A stretch of 64,000 bases of DNA from Streptomyces sp. Z26 (GTDB lineage Bacteria; Actinomycetota; Actinomycetes; Streptomycetales; Streptomycetaceae), in the NCBI RefSeq assembly GCF_003665095.1, contig NZ_RCHV01000002.1, positions 1,063,501 to 1,127,500 on the forward strand. The letters are read 5' to 3'. The position numbers and the translations under genes were made by a program. The notes below the pieces were generated by a model, which worked only from the letters and a program-made list of their open reading frames with translations, ran no database searches and had not been told where the DNA came from. Below, piece after piece: positions 14,515-23,413 of the stretch (position 1 is its first letter; each line of letters opens with the position of its first letter).

Positions 14515-16527
14515 TCAGCCGTGCGCGACGCCGAACGGGGCGAACGAGACGCGCGTCGTCGAGCCGTCGTCCGCCCAGCGCACCACGACCGCGTCGGGAC
14601 CGGCCGACAGCACCGTCGCCGCCGACGGCCCGGCGTGCGCGCCCCGTTCGGCGGCGGCGCCCGGCCCCCCGGCGAGCACCGCCAGCGCCGCGTACAGCGC
14701 CGCGCCGCCCGCCGCGCCGGGCACCCCACCGGGCACGTCCGCCGTCAGGCGCGGGACCAGCGCCCAGCGCGTGAACGCCGTGCCCCGCGGCGCCCGTACG
14801 GTGTCCCGCCCCGTCCAGCCGTACAGCCCGCGCAGCCCGGACCGCGCCTCCACCCCGGACCGCGCCTCCGCACCCCCGGCACCGTCGGCGCCCTCGCCCG
14901 GCTCCCCGCCCGTCGCCCAGCCCGTCTGGGTGACCCGCGCCCCCGGCGGCGCGCCGGTCACGCGGTGCACCCGCAGCTCGTACGGCCCGCGCGCGAACGT
15001 CACGCTCTCCACCCGCAGCCCCGGCACCGTCGGCGGCCCCGACGCGAACACCGGCAGGTGCCACGACGCGGCCCAGCCCCAGCCGCCGCCCGGCCCGGCG
15101 TCGCCCGCGCCCAGCGGATGGACACGGCGGCGGGTGCTGGGCACCCCGTCGACCTCGACGGCGAGGTGGTTGTCCGGCGCGTTGCCCGGAGCGGTCGGCC
15201 CGGTGCGCGTCGAGTACGCCAGCCGCCCGTAGTGCGGGTCGTCGGCCGCCGCCGACTCGCCCTCGTCGGGGCGTACGTGGTCGCTGCCGTGGTTGTGCAG
15301 CCGTACGACGCCGTCCGCGCGGGTCGACTGGAGCAGCAGGCCGGGTACGGGCAGGGCGCGGACGTGGTCGGGCCCGTCGCTGGGCGCGGGCTCCTCGGTG
15401 GCGGTCCACAGCGGGTGTTCGGCGGGGGCGAGCAGCGCGACGAGGGCCTTGCCCGCCCAGTACGGGGAGGCGGGCCCGGAGTACGGCTGGAGGGTGGCGG
15501 CGTGCGGCCCGTACCAGCCCGGGGCGAGCAGCCCGTCGTCGCCGGTCGCGCCCCGGTCGAGGAAGTGCCGGAACGTGCCGCTCAGCAGCCGCCGTGACGT
15601 GCCGGGGCTGAGCGGCGTCCACCCGGTGACGGCGCCCATGGCGACGGCGGCGCCCGCGGCGAAGCGGTAGGTGAGCGACCGGCCGAAGTGCATCGGCGCG
15701 CCGTCCGCGCCGAAGGTGGGCGCGAAGCCGTCCAGGTGGGCGCGCAGCCGCGGGCCGTGGTGCGCCGACTCCCGTTCGTCCCGGGCGAGATGGGCGTGCA
15801 GCATCGGGTAGAGGTGCAGGGCCCAGCCGTTGTAGTGGTCGAAGGCCCGGCCGTCCCCGTCGGCGTACCAGCCGTCCCCCCGGTACCAGCCCTCCAGCAG
15901 CCGCAGCGCCCGTTCCCGCGCCCGCTCCGTCTCGCCGTCGCCGCGCCCGACGGACTCCAGGAACGTGGCGACGGTGTACGGGAAGAGGTACCAGTTGTTC
16001 GGTGCGGGCGTGTGCCGCAGCGCGCCCCGCAACCACGCCTCGGCCCGGTCCCGTACGCCGTCGTCCAGCCGGTCCCACAGCCACGGCCGGGTCAGCCGCA
16101 GACCGAGCGCCACCGACGCCGACTCGACCATCGGCTGCCCCCGCCCCGGGTGGTCGAGGACCGGCGGCCACGACTCGGCGTCCGCGCGGCCGGGCGTGCG
16201 GGTGCCCGCCGCGAGCCCCTCCGCGTACCGGCCGAGCCAGCCGTACGGGTCGGCGCCGCCCGTGCCCGCCACCCGGAACGCGGCGGTCAGGAACGTGCGC
16301 GCGTACCCCTCCAGCCCGTCCGAGCGCACGCCCGACACCGACGGCGCGCCCGGCAGGTCGAGCAGCGCGCCGCACGGGGTGGCCCAGCGCCACGCGGCGC
16401 GCAGCAGGCCGTCGGCGGCGGCCTCCCAGTGGGCGCGGGTCCAGCCGGTGTACGGGCTCGACTCCCGGTCCTCAGGCGGCCGTTCGGGCAGGTAGGGGCC
16501 CTGTCGCGCGCCACCGGCGCCCGTCAC
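14515..16527 (-). CDS. DUF2264 domain protein
   Basis: A 670-residue protein. The N-terminal two-thirds matches DUF2264 (R-T-F-L-T-A-A-F-R region; PNNWYLFPYTVATFLESVG; DGWYADGDGRAFDHYNGWAL), a predicted all-alpha toroid related in shape to carbohydrate-active enzymes. The remainder is beta-rich (YGRLAYSTRTGPTAPGN; AVEVDGVPSTRRRVHPLG). No signal peptide is seen, so action on intracellular oligosaccharides is plausible but unproven. GTG 16527 overlaps the stop of the upstream dehydrogenase (GTGA), so the two are co-translated. Ala/Gly-rich patches near the C terminus look like lineage-specific insertions. Confidence 0.8.
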   Translation of the reverse strand: MTGAGGARQGPYLPERPPEDRESSPYTGWTRAHWEAAADGLLRAAWRWATPCGALLDLPGAPSVSGVRSDGLEGYARTFLTAAFRVAGTGGADPYGWLGRYAEGLAAGTRTPGRADAESWPPVLDHPGRGQPMVESASVALGLRLTRPWLWDRLDDGVRDRAEAWLRGALRHTPAPNNWYLFPYTVATFLESVGRGDGETERARERALRLLEGWYRGDGWYADGDGRAFDHYNGWALHLYPMLHAHLARDERESAHHGPRLRAHLDGFAPTFGADGAPMHFGRSLTYRFAAGAAVAMGAVTGWTPLSPGTSRRLLSGTFRHFLDRGATGDDGLLAPGWYGPHAATLQPYSGPASPYWAGKALVALLAPAEHPLWTATEEPAPSDGPDHVRALPVPGLLLQSTRADGVVRLHNHGSDHVRPDEGESAAADDPHYGRLAYSTRTGPTAPGNAPDNHLAVEVDGVPSTRRRVHPLGAGDAGPGGGWGWAASWHLPVFASGPPTVPGLRVESVTFARGPYELRVHRVTGAPPGARVTQTGWATGGEPGEGADGAGGAEARSGVEARSGLRGLYGWTGRDTVRAPRGTAFTRWALVPRLTADVPGGVPGAAGGAALYAALAVLAGGPGAAAERGAHAGPSAATVLSAGPDAVVVRWADDGSTTRVSFAPFGVAHG

Positions 16528-17597
16528 GCCAGGGACTCCAGCCGGTCGCGCCGTACGGGATGCGCGAAGCCCTCCCCGGCGGCCCAGCGGGCGGCCTCCG
16601 CGACGGCCAGCTCGGCGAGCCGCTGCCACTCGTTGCCCTGCGAGCCCGCGAGGTGCGGGGTGAGCAGGACGTTCCGGCAGTCCCACAGCGGGTGGTCCGG
16701 GGGCAGCACGTCGGGGTCGGTGACGTCGAGGACGGCCCGTACGCGGCCCTGCCGCACGACGTCGGTCAACGCCTCCTGGTCGACGACGGCGCCGCGCGCG
16801 GTGTTGACGAGGACGGCGTCCGGCCGCATGGAGGTGAGGAGTTCGCGGCTGACGAGGCCGCGGGTCGCGGGCAGCAGCGGGGTGTGGACGCTCACCGTGT
16901 CGCTGCGCGCGAAGAGTTCGGGGAGGGCGACGGCGCGCACCCCGAGAGACGCGGCCTCCTCCGCCGACACGTACGGGTCGTGGAGCAGCACCTCCAGGTC
17001 GTACGGGCGGAGCAGTTCGACCACCCGCCGCCCGATCAGGGACGCGGACAGGATGCCCACGGTGCGGCGGTAGTTGCCGACGTCCGGCCCGGCGCGCAGC
17101 CAGTCGTCGGCGCGGCGCTCCGTACGGAACCGTTCCGCGCGCTCCAGCACCCGCTTGCCGGTGAGGAGGATCATCGCCACGGTGTACTCGGCGACGGGCA
17201 GCGCGTTCGCCGACGCCGCCGAGGACACCTCGATGCCGCGCCGCCAGCACGCCTCGGTGACATGGCCCCGCACGCTGCCCGCCGTGTGCACGATCGCCCG
17301 CAGCCGGGGCGCGGCCGCCAGCGCGGCGGCGTCCACCGGCGGGCAGCCCCAGCCGGTGACGAGGAGTTCGGCGGTGGCGAGCGCGGCGCGGGCACGGTCG
17401 GTGCCGAAGTCGTCGAGCGGGGGCGGCGGTACGAGGTCGCAGTGCGCGCCGAGCGCGGCCAGCGCCGGGGGGCGCAGGACGGCCGCCGCCGTCCCGGGCG
17501 CCATGGCGAGGACGGCGTGGGGTCGGCGCGTACGGGCGCCGCCGCCCGGCGCGGGTCCGGACTGGTAGGGCGTGCCGGGGGCGGGTGCGGTGGGCAT
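16524..17597 (-). CDS. D-2-hydroxyacid dehydrogenase family protein
   Basis: The 357-residue NAD-dependent dehydrogenase has its nucleotide fold at about 178-200, where the glycine motif reads GILSASLIGRRVV rather than GxGxxG. Catalytic Arg268 is in VNTARGAVVD and the general-base His315 in LTPHLAGS. The third catalytic position reads as Asp in LDVTDPDVLP instead of the usual Glu, as in some sugar-acid-linked family members. It is translationally coupled to a DUF2264 gene, which points to catabolism of a sugar or its acid. The N-terminal 25 residues are Pro/Gly-rich. ATG 17597 is the chosen start. Confidence 0.85.
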   Translation of the reverse strand: MPTAPAPGTPYQSGPAPGGGARTRRPHAVLAMAPGTAAAVLRPPALAALGAHCDLVPPPPLDDFGTDRARAALATAELLVTGWGCPPVDAAALAAAPRLRAIVHTAGSVRGHVTEACWRRGIEVSSAASANALPVAEYTVAMILLTGKRVLERAERFRTERRADDWLRAGPDVGNYRRTVGILSASLIGRRVVELLRPYDLEVLLHDPYVSAEEAASLGVRAVALPELFARSDTVSVHTPLLPATRGLVSRELLTSMRPDAVLVNTARGAVVDQEALTDVVRQGRVRAVLDVTDPDVLPPDHPLWDCRNVLLTPHLAGSQGNEWQRLAELAVAEAARWAAGEGFAHPVRRDRLESLA

Positions 17598-17922
17598 CGC
17601 GTGCTCCTGGGGGCCGGGGCGGGGCGGCGGGGGCGGGTGTCGCCGTACGAGGGGGTGGGCGCCCCGCCGCGCCCTGTCCAGCCTTCCCGCTCGGCCACCG
17701 TACGTACCGCGGGCGTACCCGGCAGGCGTACCTGCCGCGGCCGTGCGTACCGCCCGTCGCCCACGCACGTACAGCCCGTCACACCCGGCCGCCGTTACCC
17801 AGTCGTGACAACCCCGCGCCCCGCCCGGGGCTCTACCCCGTCGAGACCCGTGGTCATAGCCGACCGGCACATCCCACGGGCACACACCGGAGGCACAAGC
17901 CGGAGGCATCGGGAAGGGACGC
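17598..17922. other. Divergent intergenic region rich in CGTAC
   Basis: This 325-bp stretch separates two divergent transcription units. It has several GCGTACC repeats (17705-17755) and a perfect hairpin GGCAGG-CGTA-CCTGCC at 17721-17736 flanked by CCGCGG. The 3' end has CCGGAGGCA twice, one of which may serve as a ribosome site for the downstream deacetylase. I find no convincing promoter hexamers and no gene. Confidence 0.5.
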
Positions 17923-19176
17923 GTGAGGTTCGTGCACGACAAGGCGGAGCACCGCAGGAAACCGCGACTGGCCCGGCGCGGGCTGCTGGGCGTGGGACTC
18001 GCCGGGGTCGCCGGGCTGGGGGCCTGGGACGTACGGCACTGGTACGGCGGGAGCGGCAGCGGCTCCAGCGGGACGATCCGCGACGCGGGCACCCCGAGCC
18101 CCGCCTCCCCGCGCCTCATCGGCGACGGCTCCACCGCCGACACCGGCCCGCAGCCCGGACGGCCGGAGGTCACCAGGCTGGAGCCGGGGGAACGCCCGCC
18201 GCAGTTCGTCGTCGTCTCCTGGGACGGGGCGGCCGCGCTGGACGACGGCCTGTTCCCGCGCTTCCTCAAGCTGGCGAAGAAGCTCGACGCGCACATGACG
18301 TTCTTCCTGTCCGGCCTCTACCTGCTGCCCGAGTCGCGCAAGTCCCGCTACCGGCCGCCGATGAACCCGGCGGGCGCCTCCGACATCGGCTACCTCAGCG
18401 ACGACCACATCCGCACCACCCTGGAGCAGATAGCCGCGGCCTGGAAGCAGGGCCACGAGATCGGCACCCACTTCAACGGCCACTTCTGCTCCGGCTCGGG
18501 CTCGGTCGCCAAGTGGACGCCGGAGATGTGGCGCAGCGAGATCGACCAGGCCGTCTCGTTCGTCACCGAGTGGCGGACGAACACCGGCTTCAAGGACCTG
18601 GACCCGCTGCCGTTCGACTACGGCGAGGAGTTGGTCGGCGGCCGTACGCCGTGCCTGCTCGGCCAGGACAACCTGCTGCCCACCGCGAAGGAGCTGGGCT
18701 GGCGCTACGACGCCAGCAGTCCGGGCGGCACCCAGGTCTGGCCGCGGAGGAAGCAGGGCCTGTGGGACCTGCCGTTGCAGGCCGTGCCGTTCCCGGGGCA
18801 CGACTTCGAGGCGCTGACCATGGACTACAACTTCATGGCCAACCAGTCCGACGGCTCCGGCGACGGCGACCCGGCGGCCCGCCCCACCTGGCGCGAACAG
18901 GCCCGCGGCGCCTACCGCGCCGGGTTCCGGCGGGCGTACGGGAGCAACCGGGCGCCGCTGTTCCTCGGCAACCACTTCGAGAGCTGGAACGGCGGCATCT
19001 ACATGGACGCCGTCGAGGAAGCCCTGCTTGACATGGCTGAGTACGATGAGGTCCGCTTCGTGTCCTTCCGGGAGCTGTGCGACTGGCTGGACGCGCAGAG
19101 CCCGGCCGTCCTGCGGAGCCTCCAGGGCCTCGGTGTCGGTGAGGCGCCCGCGCGGGGGTGGGCGAAGACCCCCTGA
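17923..19176 (+). CDS. Secreted polysaccharide deacetylase-like protein
   Basis: This 417-residue protein has a twin-arginine-like N terminus (RRKPRLARRGLLGVGLAGVAG), a Ser/Gly/Pro linker and a NodB-like (CE4) domain. Its motif 1 is FVVVSWDGA with Asp101 and motif 2 is HEIGTHFNGH with His178 and His183, the usual metal ligands. The rest (ALTMDYNFMANQSDG, PLFLGNHFESWNGG) follows large extracellular family members. It probably removes acetyl groups from a cell-surface polysaccharide. GTG 17923 was chosen. A sigma-factor gene begins 101 bases downstream on the same strand. Confidence 0.85.
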   Translation: MRFVHDKAEHRRKPRLARRGLLGVGLAGVAGLGAWDVRHWYGGSGSGSSGTIRDAGTPSPASPRLIGDGSTADTGPQPGRPEVTRLEPGERPPQFVVVSWDGAAALDDGLFPRFLKLAKKLDAHMTFFLSGLYLLPESRKSRYRPPMNPAGASDIGYLSDDHIRTTLEQIAAAWKQGHEIGTHFNGHFCSGSGSVAKWTPEMWRSEIDQAVSFVTEWRTNTGFKDLDPLPFDYGEELVGGRTPCLLGQDNLLPTAKELGWRYDASSPGGTQVWPRRKQGLWDLPLQAVPFPGHDFEALTMDYNFMANQSDGSGDGDPAARPTWREQARGAYRAGFRRAYGSNRAPLFLGNHFESWNGGIYMDAVEEALLDMAEYDEVRFVSFRELCDWLDAQSPAVLRSLQGLGVGEAPARGWAKTP

Positions 19177-19277
19177 CCGGGTCACCGCCACCGACCGCCA
19201 CCGGGTCGACCCGCACGTCGCCCCGACCCGGCCCCACGTACCCGCCGTCCCCGTCCCCGTCCCGTAGGCACGCAGAG

Positions 19278-19763
19278 TTGACGAACGAAAGTGAAGCGGC
19301 GCAGCTGTTCGAGGAGCTGTACCCCCCGCTCGCCGGTTGGTGCCGCGGGCTCGTCGACTCCGACGCGCTCGCCCACGAGATCGCCAGCGAGGCGTTCACC
19401 CGGCTGTGGTCGCGCTGGTCACGCGTGGACGACACCCGGGCGTACCTCTTCGCCGTCGCCGCCAACCTCGTCAAGGACCACTGGCGGCGGCAGGAACGCG
19501 ACCGCCGGGCGACCCGGCTCGTACGGAACGCGGAACGGGACGCCGGGCCGCCCCGCATGGAGCACGCGCAGGAGATCCGGGAGATCGTCCAGGCCCTGCC
19601 GAAGAAGCTGCGCATCCCCGTGCTGCTGTACTACTACGCGGACCTCCCGGTCGCCCAGATCGCGACGGCGCTCGGGCACAGCACGGGCACCATCAAATCC
19701 GACCTTCATCGCGCCCGCGAACTACTGCGATGGGAGCTGAGGGACCTCCGTGAAATCACCTGA
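19278..19763 (+). CDS. RNA polymerase sigma factor, ECF-like
   Basis: The 161-residue protein has sigma region 2 (about 8-70: LFEELYPPLAGWCRGL; EIASEAFTRLWSRW; TRAYLFAVAANLVKDHWRR) and region 4 (about 100-155: EIVQALPKKLRIPVLLYYYA; AQIATALGHSTGTIKSDLHRARELL), with no regions 1.1 or 3. This is the minimal extracytoplasmic-function layout. TTG 19278 fits the domain boundary; an upstream GTG at 19158 is possible. Its last 14 bases overlap the start of a membrane-anchored DUF4232 gene, an arrangement typical of a sigma factor and its regulator. Confidence 0.88.
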   Translation: MTNESEAAQLFEELYPPLAGWCRGLVDSDALAHEIASEAFTRLWSRWSRVDDTRAYLFAVAANLVKDHWRRQERDRRATRLVRNAERDAGPPRMEHAQEIREIVQALPKKLRIPVLLYYYADLPVAQIATALGHSTGTIKSDLHRARELLRWELRDLREIT

Positions 19764-20664
19764 CGAGCCGCCGCGCGGCGCGCACGGCGGCGGCCCCGGC
19801 GACCCCCCGTCCGAGCCGGGACCGGACACCCCGTCCGAGATCCGCGACGCGTTCACCGTGCACGCCGCCCCGCTGCCCGCCCCGCCGGGCGCGTTCGGGG
19901 AGATCCGCCGTGCCGCGGCGAGGCGCCGCCGTCGGCGCGTGGCGGTGTGCGGGGCGGTGCTGACGACCTCCTGCGTCGCCCTCGGCGTGGTGTTCGCGCA
20001 GCAGTGGACGCCGCCGACGGAGGACGGCCGCGGTCCGGCCGCCACCGCCGACACGCTCCCCACGCCCTCGGACACGTCGGGGTCGACGGTCGGCGGCACC
20101 CCGGACCGCAGCCCCGACCCTTCGCCGTCCTCCCCGGCGGCCCCGACGAAGCCGACGCGGACCGCGCCCCCCGACCGCGGTGCGCCGTCCCCCTCGCGGA
20201 CGGGGTCGGCGTCCGGCGGCGCCGAGGGCGACGACCCGGGGCGTACGGAGTGCGCGAGCGCGGACGTCGGTCTGGAGGTGGCCGGTTCGGAGCAGGCGGC
20301 CGGTTCGCGCTACGTGACGGTGCGCCTGACCAGCACCCGTACGACGCCCTGCACGATCACCGGCTACCCGGACGTCGTCCCCGTCACCGCCTCGGGCCGC
20401 ACCGTCGGGAACGGCGCCGACCACGTCGCCTCGGACGTACGCGCCGTGACCCTGGAGGCGGGCGCCACCGCGCGCTTCGTGCTGAAGGCCGCCAACCCCG
20501 ACAACTACGACCGCGAGACGTGCGACCCCGCGCCCGCCGCCGCCCTGCGCGTCGCGTGGCCGGGCTCCGAGGGCTCCGACCGGCTGCCGGTGGAGGGGCT
20601 GCGGACGTGCCGCTCCGACGAGGTCACGTCCACGCACGTGACCGCCGTCGAGCCCGGCGCGTGA
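19750..20664 (+). CDS. Single-pass membrane protein with extracytoplasmic DUF4232 domain
   Basis: A 304-residue protein with a cytosolic N-terminal tail of about 55 residues ending in RRRRRR, one transmembrane helix (about 58-77), a long Thr/Pro/Ser-rich wall-spanning linker and a C-terminal DUF4232 domain (about 160-298) with four cysteines likely paired outside. The gene starts inside the sigma-factor gene, so the two are made together. Topology matches an anti-sigma factor, but the short cytosolic tail has no recognisable zinc anti-sigma motif (HxxxCxxC). A role in sensing envelope conditions for the sigma factor is an inference. Confidence 0.78.
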   Translation: MKSPDEPPRGAHGGGPGDPPSEPGPDTPSEIRDAFTVHAAPLPAPPGAFGEIRRAAARRRRRRVAVCGAVLTTSCVALGVVFAQQWTPPTEDGRGPAATADTLPTPSDTSGSTVGGTPDRSPDPSPSSPAAPTKPTRTAPPDRGAPSPSRTGSASGGAEGDDPGRTECASADVGLEVAGSEQAAGSRYVTVRLTSTRTTPCTITGYPDVVPVTASGRTVGNGADHVASDVRAVTLEAGATARFVLKAANPDNYDRETCDPAPAAALRVAWPGSEGSDRLPVEGLRTCRSDEVTSTHVTAVEPGA

Positions 20665-20692
20665 CAGGCGTCGCGCCGGGCGTCGTACGGGG

Positions 20693-21433
20693 TCAGTACA
20701 GCGTCAGCCCGTACGCGGCGAGGACCTCCGTCACCGGCTGGTAGTACGAGGCGCCGCCGGACGCGCAGTTGCCGCTGCCGCCCGCCTCCAGACCGAGCGC
20801 GGTCGTACCGGAGTACGCGGAACCGCCCCGCTCCCCCGGCTCGGCGCAGACCGTCGTCGCGAACAGCCCGGTCACCGCGCCCTCGGGGTGGTTGATGGTG
20901 ACGTTGACGGCGGTGACGGTGCCGCACCGTACGCCCGTGGTGGTGCCGGCGCGGCAGACGGCGCGGCCGACGGTGGGCGCGGCGGCCCCCGTGATGTCGA
21001 TGATCTGGCCGCCGGCGCGGATCTCCCCCGGGTAGGAGAGGTCGGGGTTGGTGTAGCGGATGACGCCGTAGTCGCTGCCCGGGAACTGCGCGCCCGCCGT
21101 CACGCCGACCTGCACGGTCAGCGCCGGGTCCGCGAACCACGTCTGGGCCGCCGCCGCGCAGTGGCCGGGCAGCAGGCCGTAGGAGGCGGACGCGTCACGG
21201 GCGTTGAAGCCGACGGCGCAGACGGTGCCGCCGCTGCCGTAGAGGACGTCGCCGCCGCGTACGGCGGTCACGTCGGCCGTTCCCACCGCCGCCGCGGGGG
21301 CGGCGGGCAGGACCAGCGCGGCGAGCAGGGCGGCGGCGCAGGCGGCGAGCGTACGGATGAGGGTGCGGGTACGGGCGCGGGGTGCGCGGGCGGGTCGGGC
21401 CGTACGGGTGGCGGGGCGGGGTCCGCGTCTCAC
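20693..21433 (-). CDS. Streptogrisin-like S1 protein lacking the catalytic serine
   Basis: A 246-residue secreted protein with an Arg-rich signal peptide (hydrophobic about 28-49). The rest aligns with mature Streptomyces chymotrypsin-like proteases: His91 in LLPGHC, Asp121 in GSDYGVIRYTN, and the C-terminal stretch SGTTALGLEAGGSGNCASGG. The nucleophile motif that should read PGDSGG reads PGERGG here, so the serine is Arg202 and the preceding Asp is Glu. Six conserved-looking cysteines remain. No propeptide separates signal and mature parts. The fold should be intact but proteolysis impossible; a binding or inhibitor role is conceivable. Confidence 0.85.
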   Translation of the reverse strand: MRRGPRPATRTARPARAPRARTRTLIRTLAACAAALLAALVLPAAPAAAVGTADVTAVRGGDVLYGSGGTVCAVGFNARDASASYGLLPGHCAAAAQTWFADPALTVQVGVTAGAQFPGSDYGVIRYTNPDLSYPGEIRAGGQIIDITGAAAPTVGRAVCRAGTTTGVRCGTVTAVNVTINHPEGAVTGLFATTVCAEPGERGGSAYSGTTALGLEAGGSGNCASGGASYYQPVTEVLAAYGLTLY

Positions 21434-21553
21434 AGTTCCTCCCGGTGCGTGCGGGCTGTGCCTCGGTCCGGCCCCCGCATTGTGCGGGGGCCGGGCACCG
21501 GAGCGGTAGCCCCGTACGCGCCGGAAGGGGCGGGAGGCGCGGCCGGAGACGAC

Positions 21554-21922
21554 CTAAGCGAGGTCCGGGAAGGCCGCGGCCTCGACGAAGTCGGGGCGCG
21601 GGTCGAGCGCCGCCGCCAGCCGGAAGTGGCGGCGGGCCTCGTCGCCCCGGTCGGCGCGTTGGAGCGTACGGCCGAGGGCGAAGTGCGCGAACGCGTTGTC
21701 CGGCTCGCGCTCCAGGACCGTCTGGAACTCGCTCTCGGCCGACCGCAGTTGGGCGCTGAGGAAGTACGCGCGGGCACGGAGCAGCCGGGCCGCCGTGTTC
21801 TCCGGGTGCGCGGCGACGACCGGTTCCAGCAGCTTGACGGCGCCGCGCGGGTCGCGGGCCGCGAGCAGTTGCTCCGCCGCGCGGAAGTCGATGACGTGGG
21901 TAGAGGCCGTGGACTCGGACAC
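21554..21922 (-). CDS. Tetratricopeptide repeat protein
   Basis: A compact 122-residue protein made of about three TPR helix pairs (AAEQLLAARDPRGAVKLLEP; NTAARLLRARAYFLSAQLRS; NAFAHFALGRTLQRADRGDE). GTG 21922 follows AGGAGG at ideal distance. It lies downstream of coaE on the same strand, an arrangement I recall from many Streptomyces chromosomes. TPR proteins act as interaction scaffolds; no partner can be named. No signal peptide or membrane segment is seen. Confidence 0.85.
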   Translation of the reverse strand: MSESTASTHVIDFRAAEQLLAARDPRGAVKLLEPVVAAHPENTAARLLRARAYFLSAQLRSAESEFQTVLEREPDNAFAHFALGRTLQRADRGDEARRHFRLAAALDPRPDFVEAAAFPDLA

Positions 21923-22050
21923 TGAGATCCTCCTGACCTGGTCGGTACGGGGCGGTAACGCGCGCACCGTCCCGCGTATTCCGCTCCGGCCACGGGAGTT
22001 CCCGGCCACGGCGCGGGCAACGGCACCGGCTACCGGGCCGGAGCCGCCGC

Positions 22051-22650
22051 TCAGCCCGCCGCGGCGGACCCCAGCGCGTCCCAGACCTCCCGCACCCGCG
22101 GCTCCAGCTCCGCCAGCGGCCCGTCGTTGTCGATCACCACGTCCGCGATCGCCCGCCGTTCCTCGCGGCCGGCCTGCGCCGCCATCCGCGCGCGGGCCTC
22201 CTCCTCCGTCATGCCGCGCAGCCGTACGAGCCGGTCCAGCTGCGTCGCGGGGGACGCGTCCACGACGACGACCCTGTCGTAGAGCGGCGCGAGCCCGTTC
22301 TCGGTGAGCAGCGGCACGTCGTGGACGACGACCGCGTCCGGCCCGGCCGCGTCCGCCACCTCCGCGGAACGGGCGGCGACCAGGGGGTGCACGATCGCGT
22401 TCAGCGCGGCCAGCCGCCCCGTGTCGGCGAAGACGATCGCGCCGAGCTTCGGCCGGTCGAGGCTCCCGTCGGCGGCGAGCACGTCCGTCCCGAACTCCGC
22501 GACGACCGCCCGCAGTCCGTCCGTACCCGGCGCCACGACCTCGCGCGCGATCAGGTCCGCGTCCACGATCACCGCGCCGTACGAGGCGAACAGCCGCGAC
22601 ACCTCGCTCTTGCCCGCGCCGATGCCGCCCGTCAGTCCCACCTTCACCAT
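22051..22650 (-). CDS. coaE: Dephospho-CoA kinase
   Basis: The 199-residue enzyme phosphorylates dephospho-CoA in the last step of coenzyme A synthesis. The P-loop [13 protein letters not shown] starts at residue 5, followed by [17 protein letters not shown] and the lid/substrate segment [11 protein letters not shown] and [13 protein letters not shown]. The length matches single-domain CoaE. Some actinobacterial relatives carry an extra C-terminal GrpB-like domain, which is absent here. ATG 22650 (MVKVGL) is preferred over GTG 22659. It follows the hypothetical gene at 22661 with which it may overlap. Confidence 0.95.
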   Translation of the reverse strand: MVKVGLTGGIGAGKSEVSRLFASYGAVIVDADLIAREVVAPGTDGLRAVVAEFGTDVLAADGSLDRPKLGAIVFADTGRLAALNAIVHPLVAARSAEVADAAGPDAVVVHDVPLLTENGLAPLYDRVVVVDASPATQLDRLVRLRGMTEEEARARMAAQAGREERRAIADVVIDNDGPLAELEPRVREVWDALGSAAAG

Positions 22651-22660
22651 GCGTGCCACG

Positions 22661-23251
22661 CTATACGGTGCGCGGCGCCAGCTCCGCGACGAGGTCGCCC
22701 GCCGTGACCCGGTCCGCCGCCGCCGCGTCGTACGGGCCGGGGAACAGCCGGTACGCCGTGCCCGTCACCCCGTCCGCGACGCCGTCCACGCCGTCATCCG
22801 CCGCGCGGTACGCCCCCGTCGGGCCGGGAAGGTCCGCCTCGACGAGCGCGCAGAACGCGCGCGTCCCCGGTGCGAGCGGCGGCTCCGCGCCGCGCTCGAC
22901 GGCGTCCGGCGACCAGCCCTCGCGCAGGCGCTCGGCGAAGCGGGCGACGGACTCGTCGGGCCGCCGCCGGTAGGTGTGCGTCGCGCCGCCGCCCGCGTCC
23001 CGCCGCTCGGGCGGGGCGAACGGCTGCGGCACCCGTACGTGTACGGGCGCGCCCTCGCGCGTACGGGCCGCCGCGTGCCAGCACGCGAGGTCCCACAGCG
23101 TGACGCGGGTGCCGGGGCGGTACGCGTCGGCGAGGTCGCGGCCGAGCGCGGCCAGCCGCCGCCGGTAGCGCCACACGTGGTGCCCACCGCCCTCGCCGCC
23201 CAGAGTGGCGTCGGTCCACGGCGCCCGCCGCGCCGCCAGGTCGACGGTCAT
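22661..23251 (-). CDS. Hypothetical protein between PAC2 and coaE
   Basis: A 196-residue soluble protein with no signal peptide or membrane helix. Aromatic and charged residues are spread throughout ([39 protein letters not shown]), with a Gly/Asp/Val stretch near 150-165. I do not recognise the family. ATG 23251 gives the start; its stop lies about 10 bases before the coaE start, so the pair is probably co-transcribed. The coding call rests on length, codon bias and this tight spacing. Confidence 0.6.
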   Translation of the reverse strand: MTVDLAARRAPWTDATLGGEGGGHHVWRYRRRLAALGRDLADAYRPGTRVTLWDLACWHAAARTREGAPVHVRVPQPFAPPERRDAGGGATHTYRRRPDESVARFAERLREGWSPDAVERGAEPPLAPGTRAFCALVEADLPGPTGAYRAADDGVDGVADGVTGTAYRLFPGPYDAAAADRVTAGDLVAELAPRTV

Positions 23252-23413
23252 GGGCACGGCGATCCGCGTGTTCCAGAGAAGGTGAGAAGGAAGCACAACC
23301 CGGAGCCGCCCCCGCGCACGCCGACCATCCCCCGGGGACGGGCCGTCGCGCACCCGCTTTTCACCGCCCGCCCCGCACCGTGTCCCCGCTGGGGTCCCGC
23401 CGCCAAGCCCGGG

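Noticed and set aside
19278..20664. Classical zinc anti-sigma (ZAS) domain in the DUF4232 protein
   Set aside because: The cytosolic tail has no HxxxCxxC motif; its single Cys is within the membrane segment.
20693..21433. Annotation as an active S1 protease
   Set aside because: The GERGG motif lacks the nucleophile, so activity is not credible unless the base calls are wrong.
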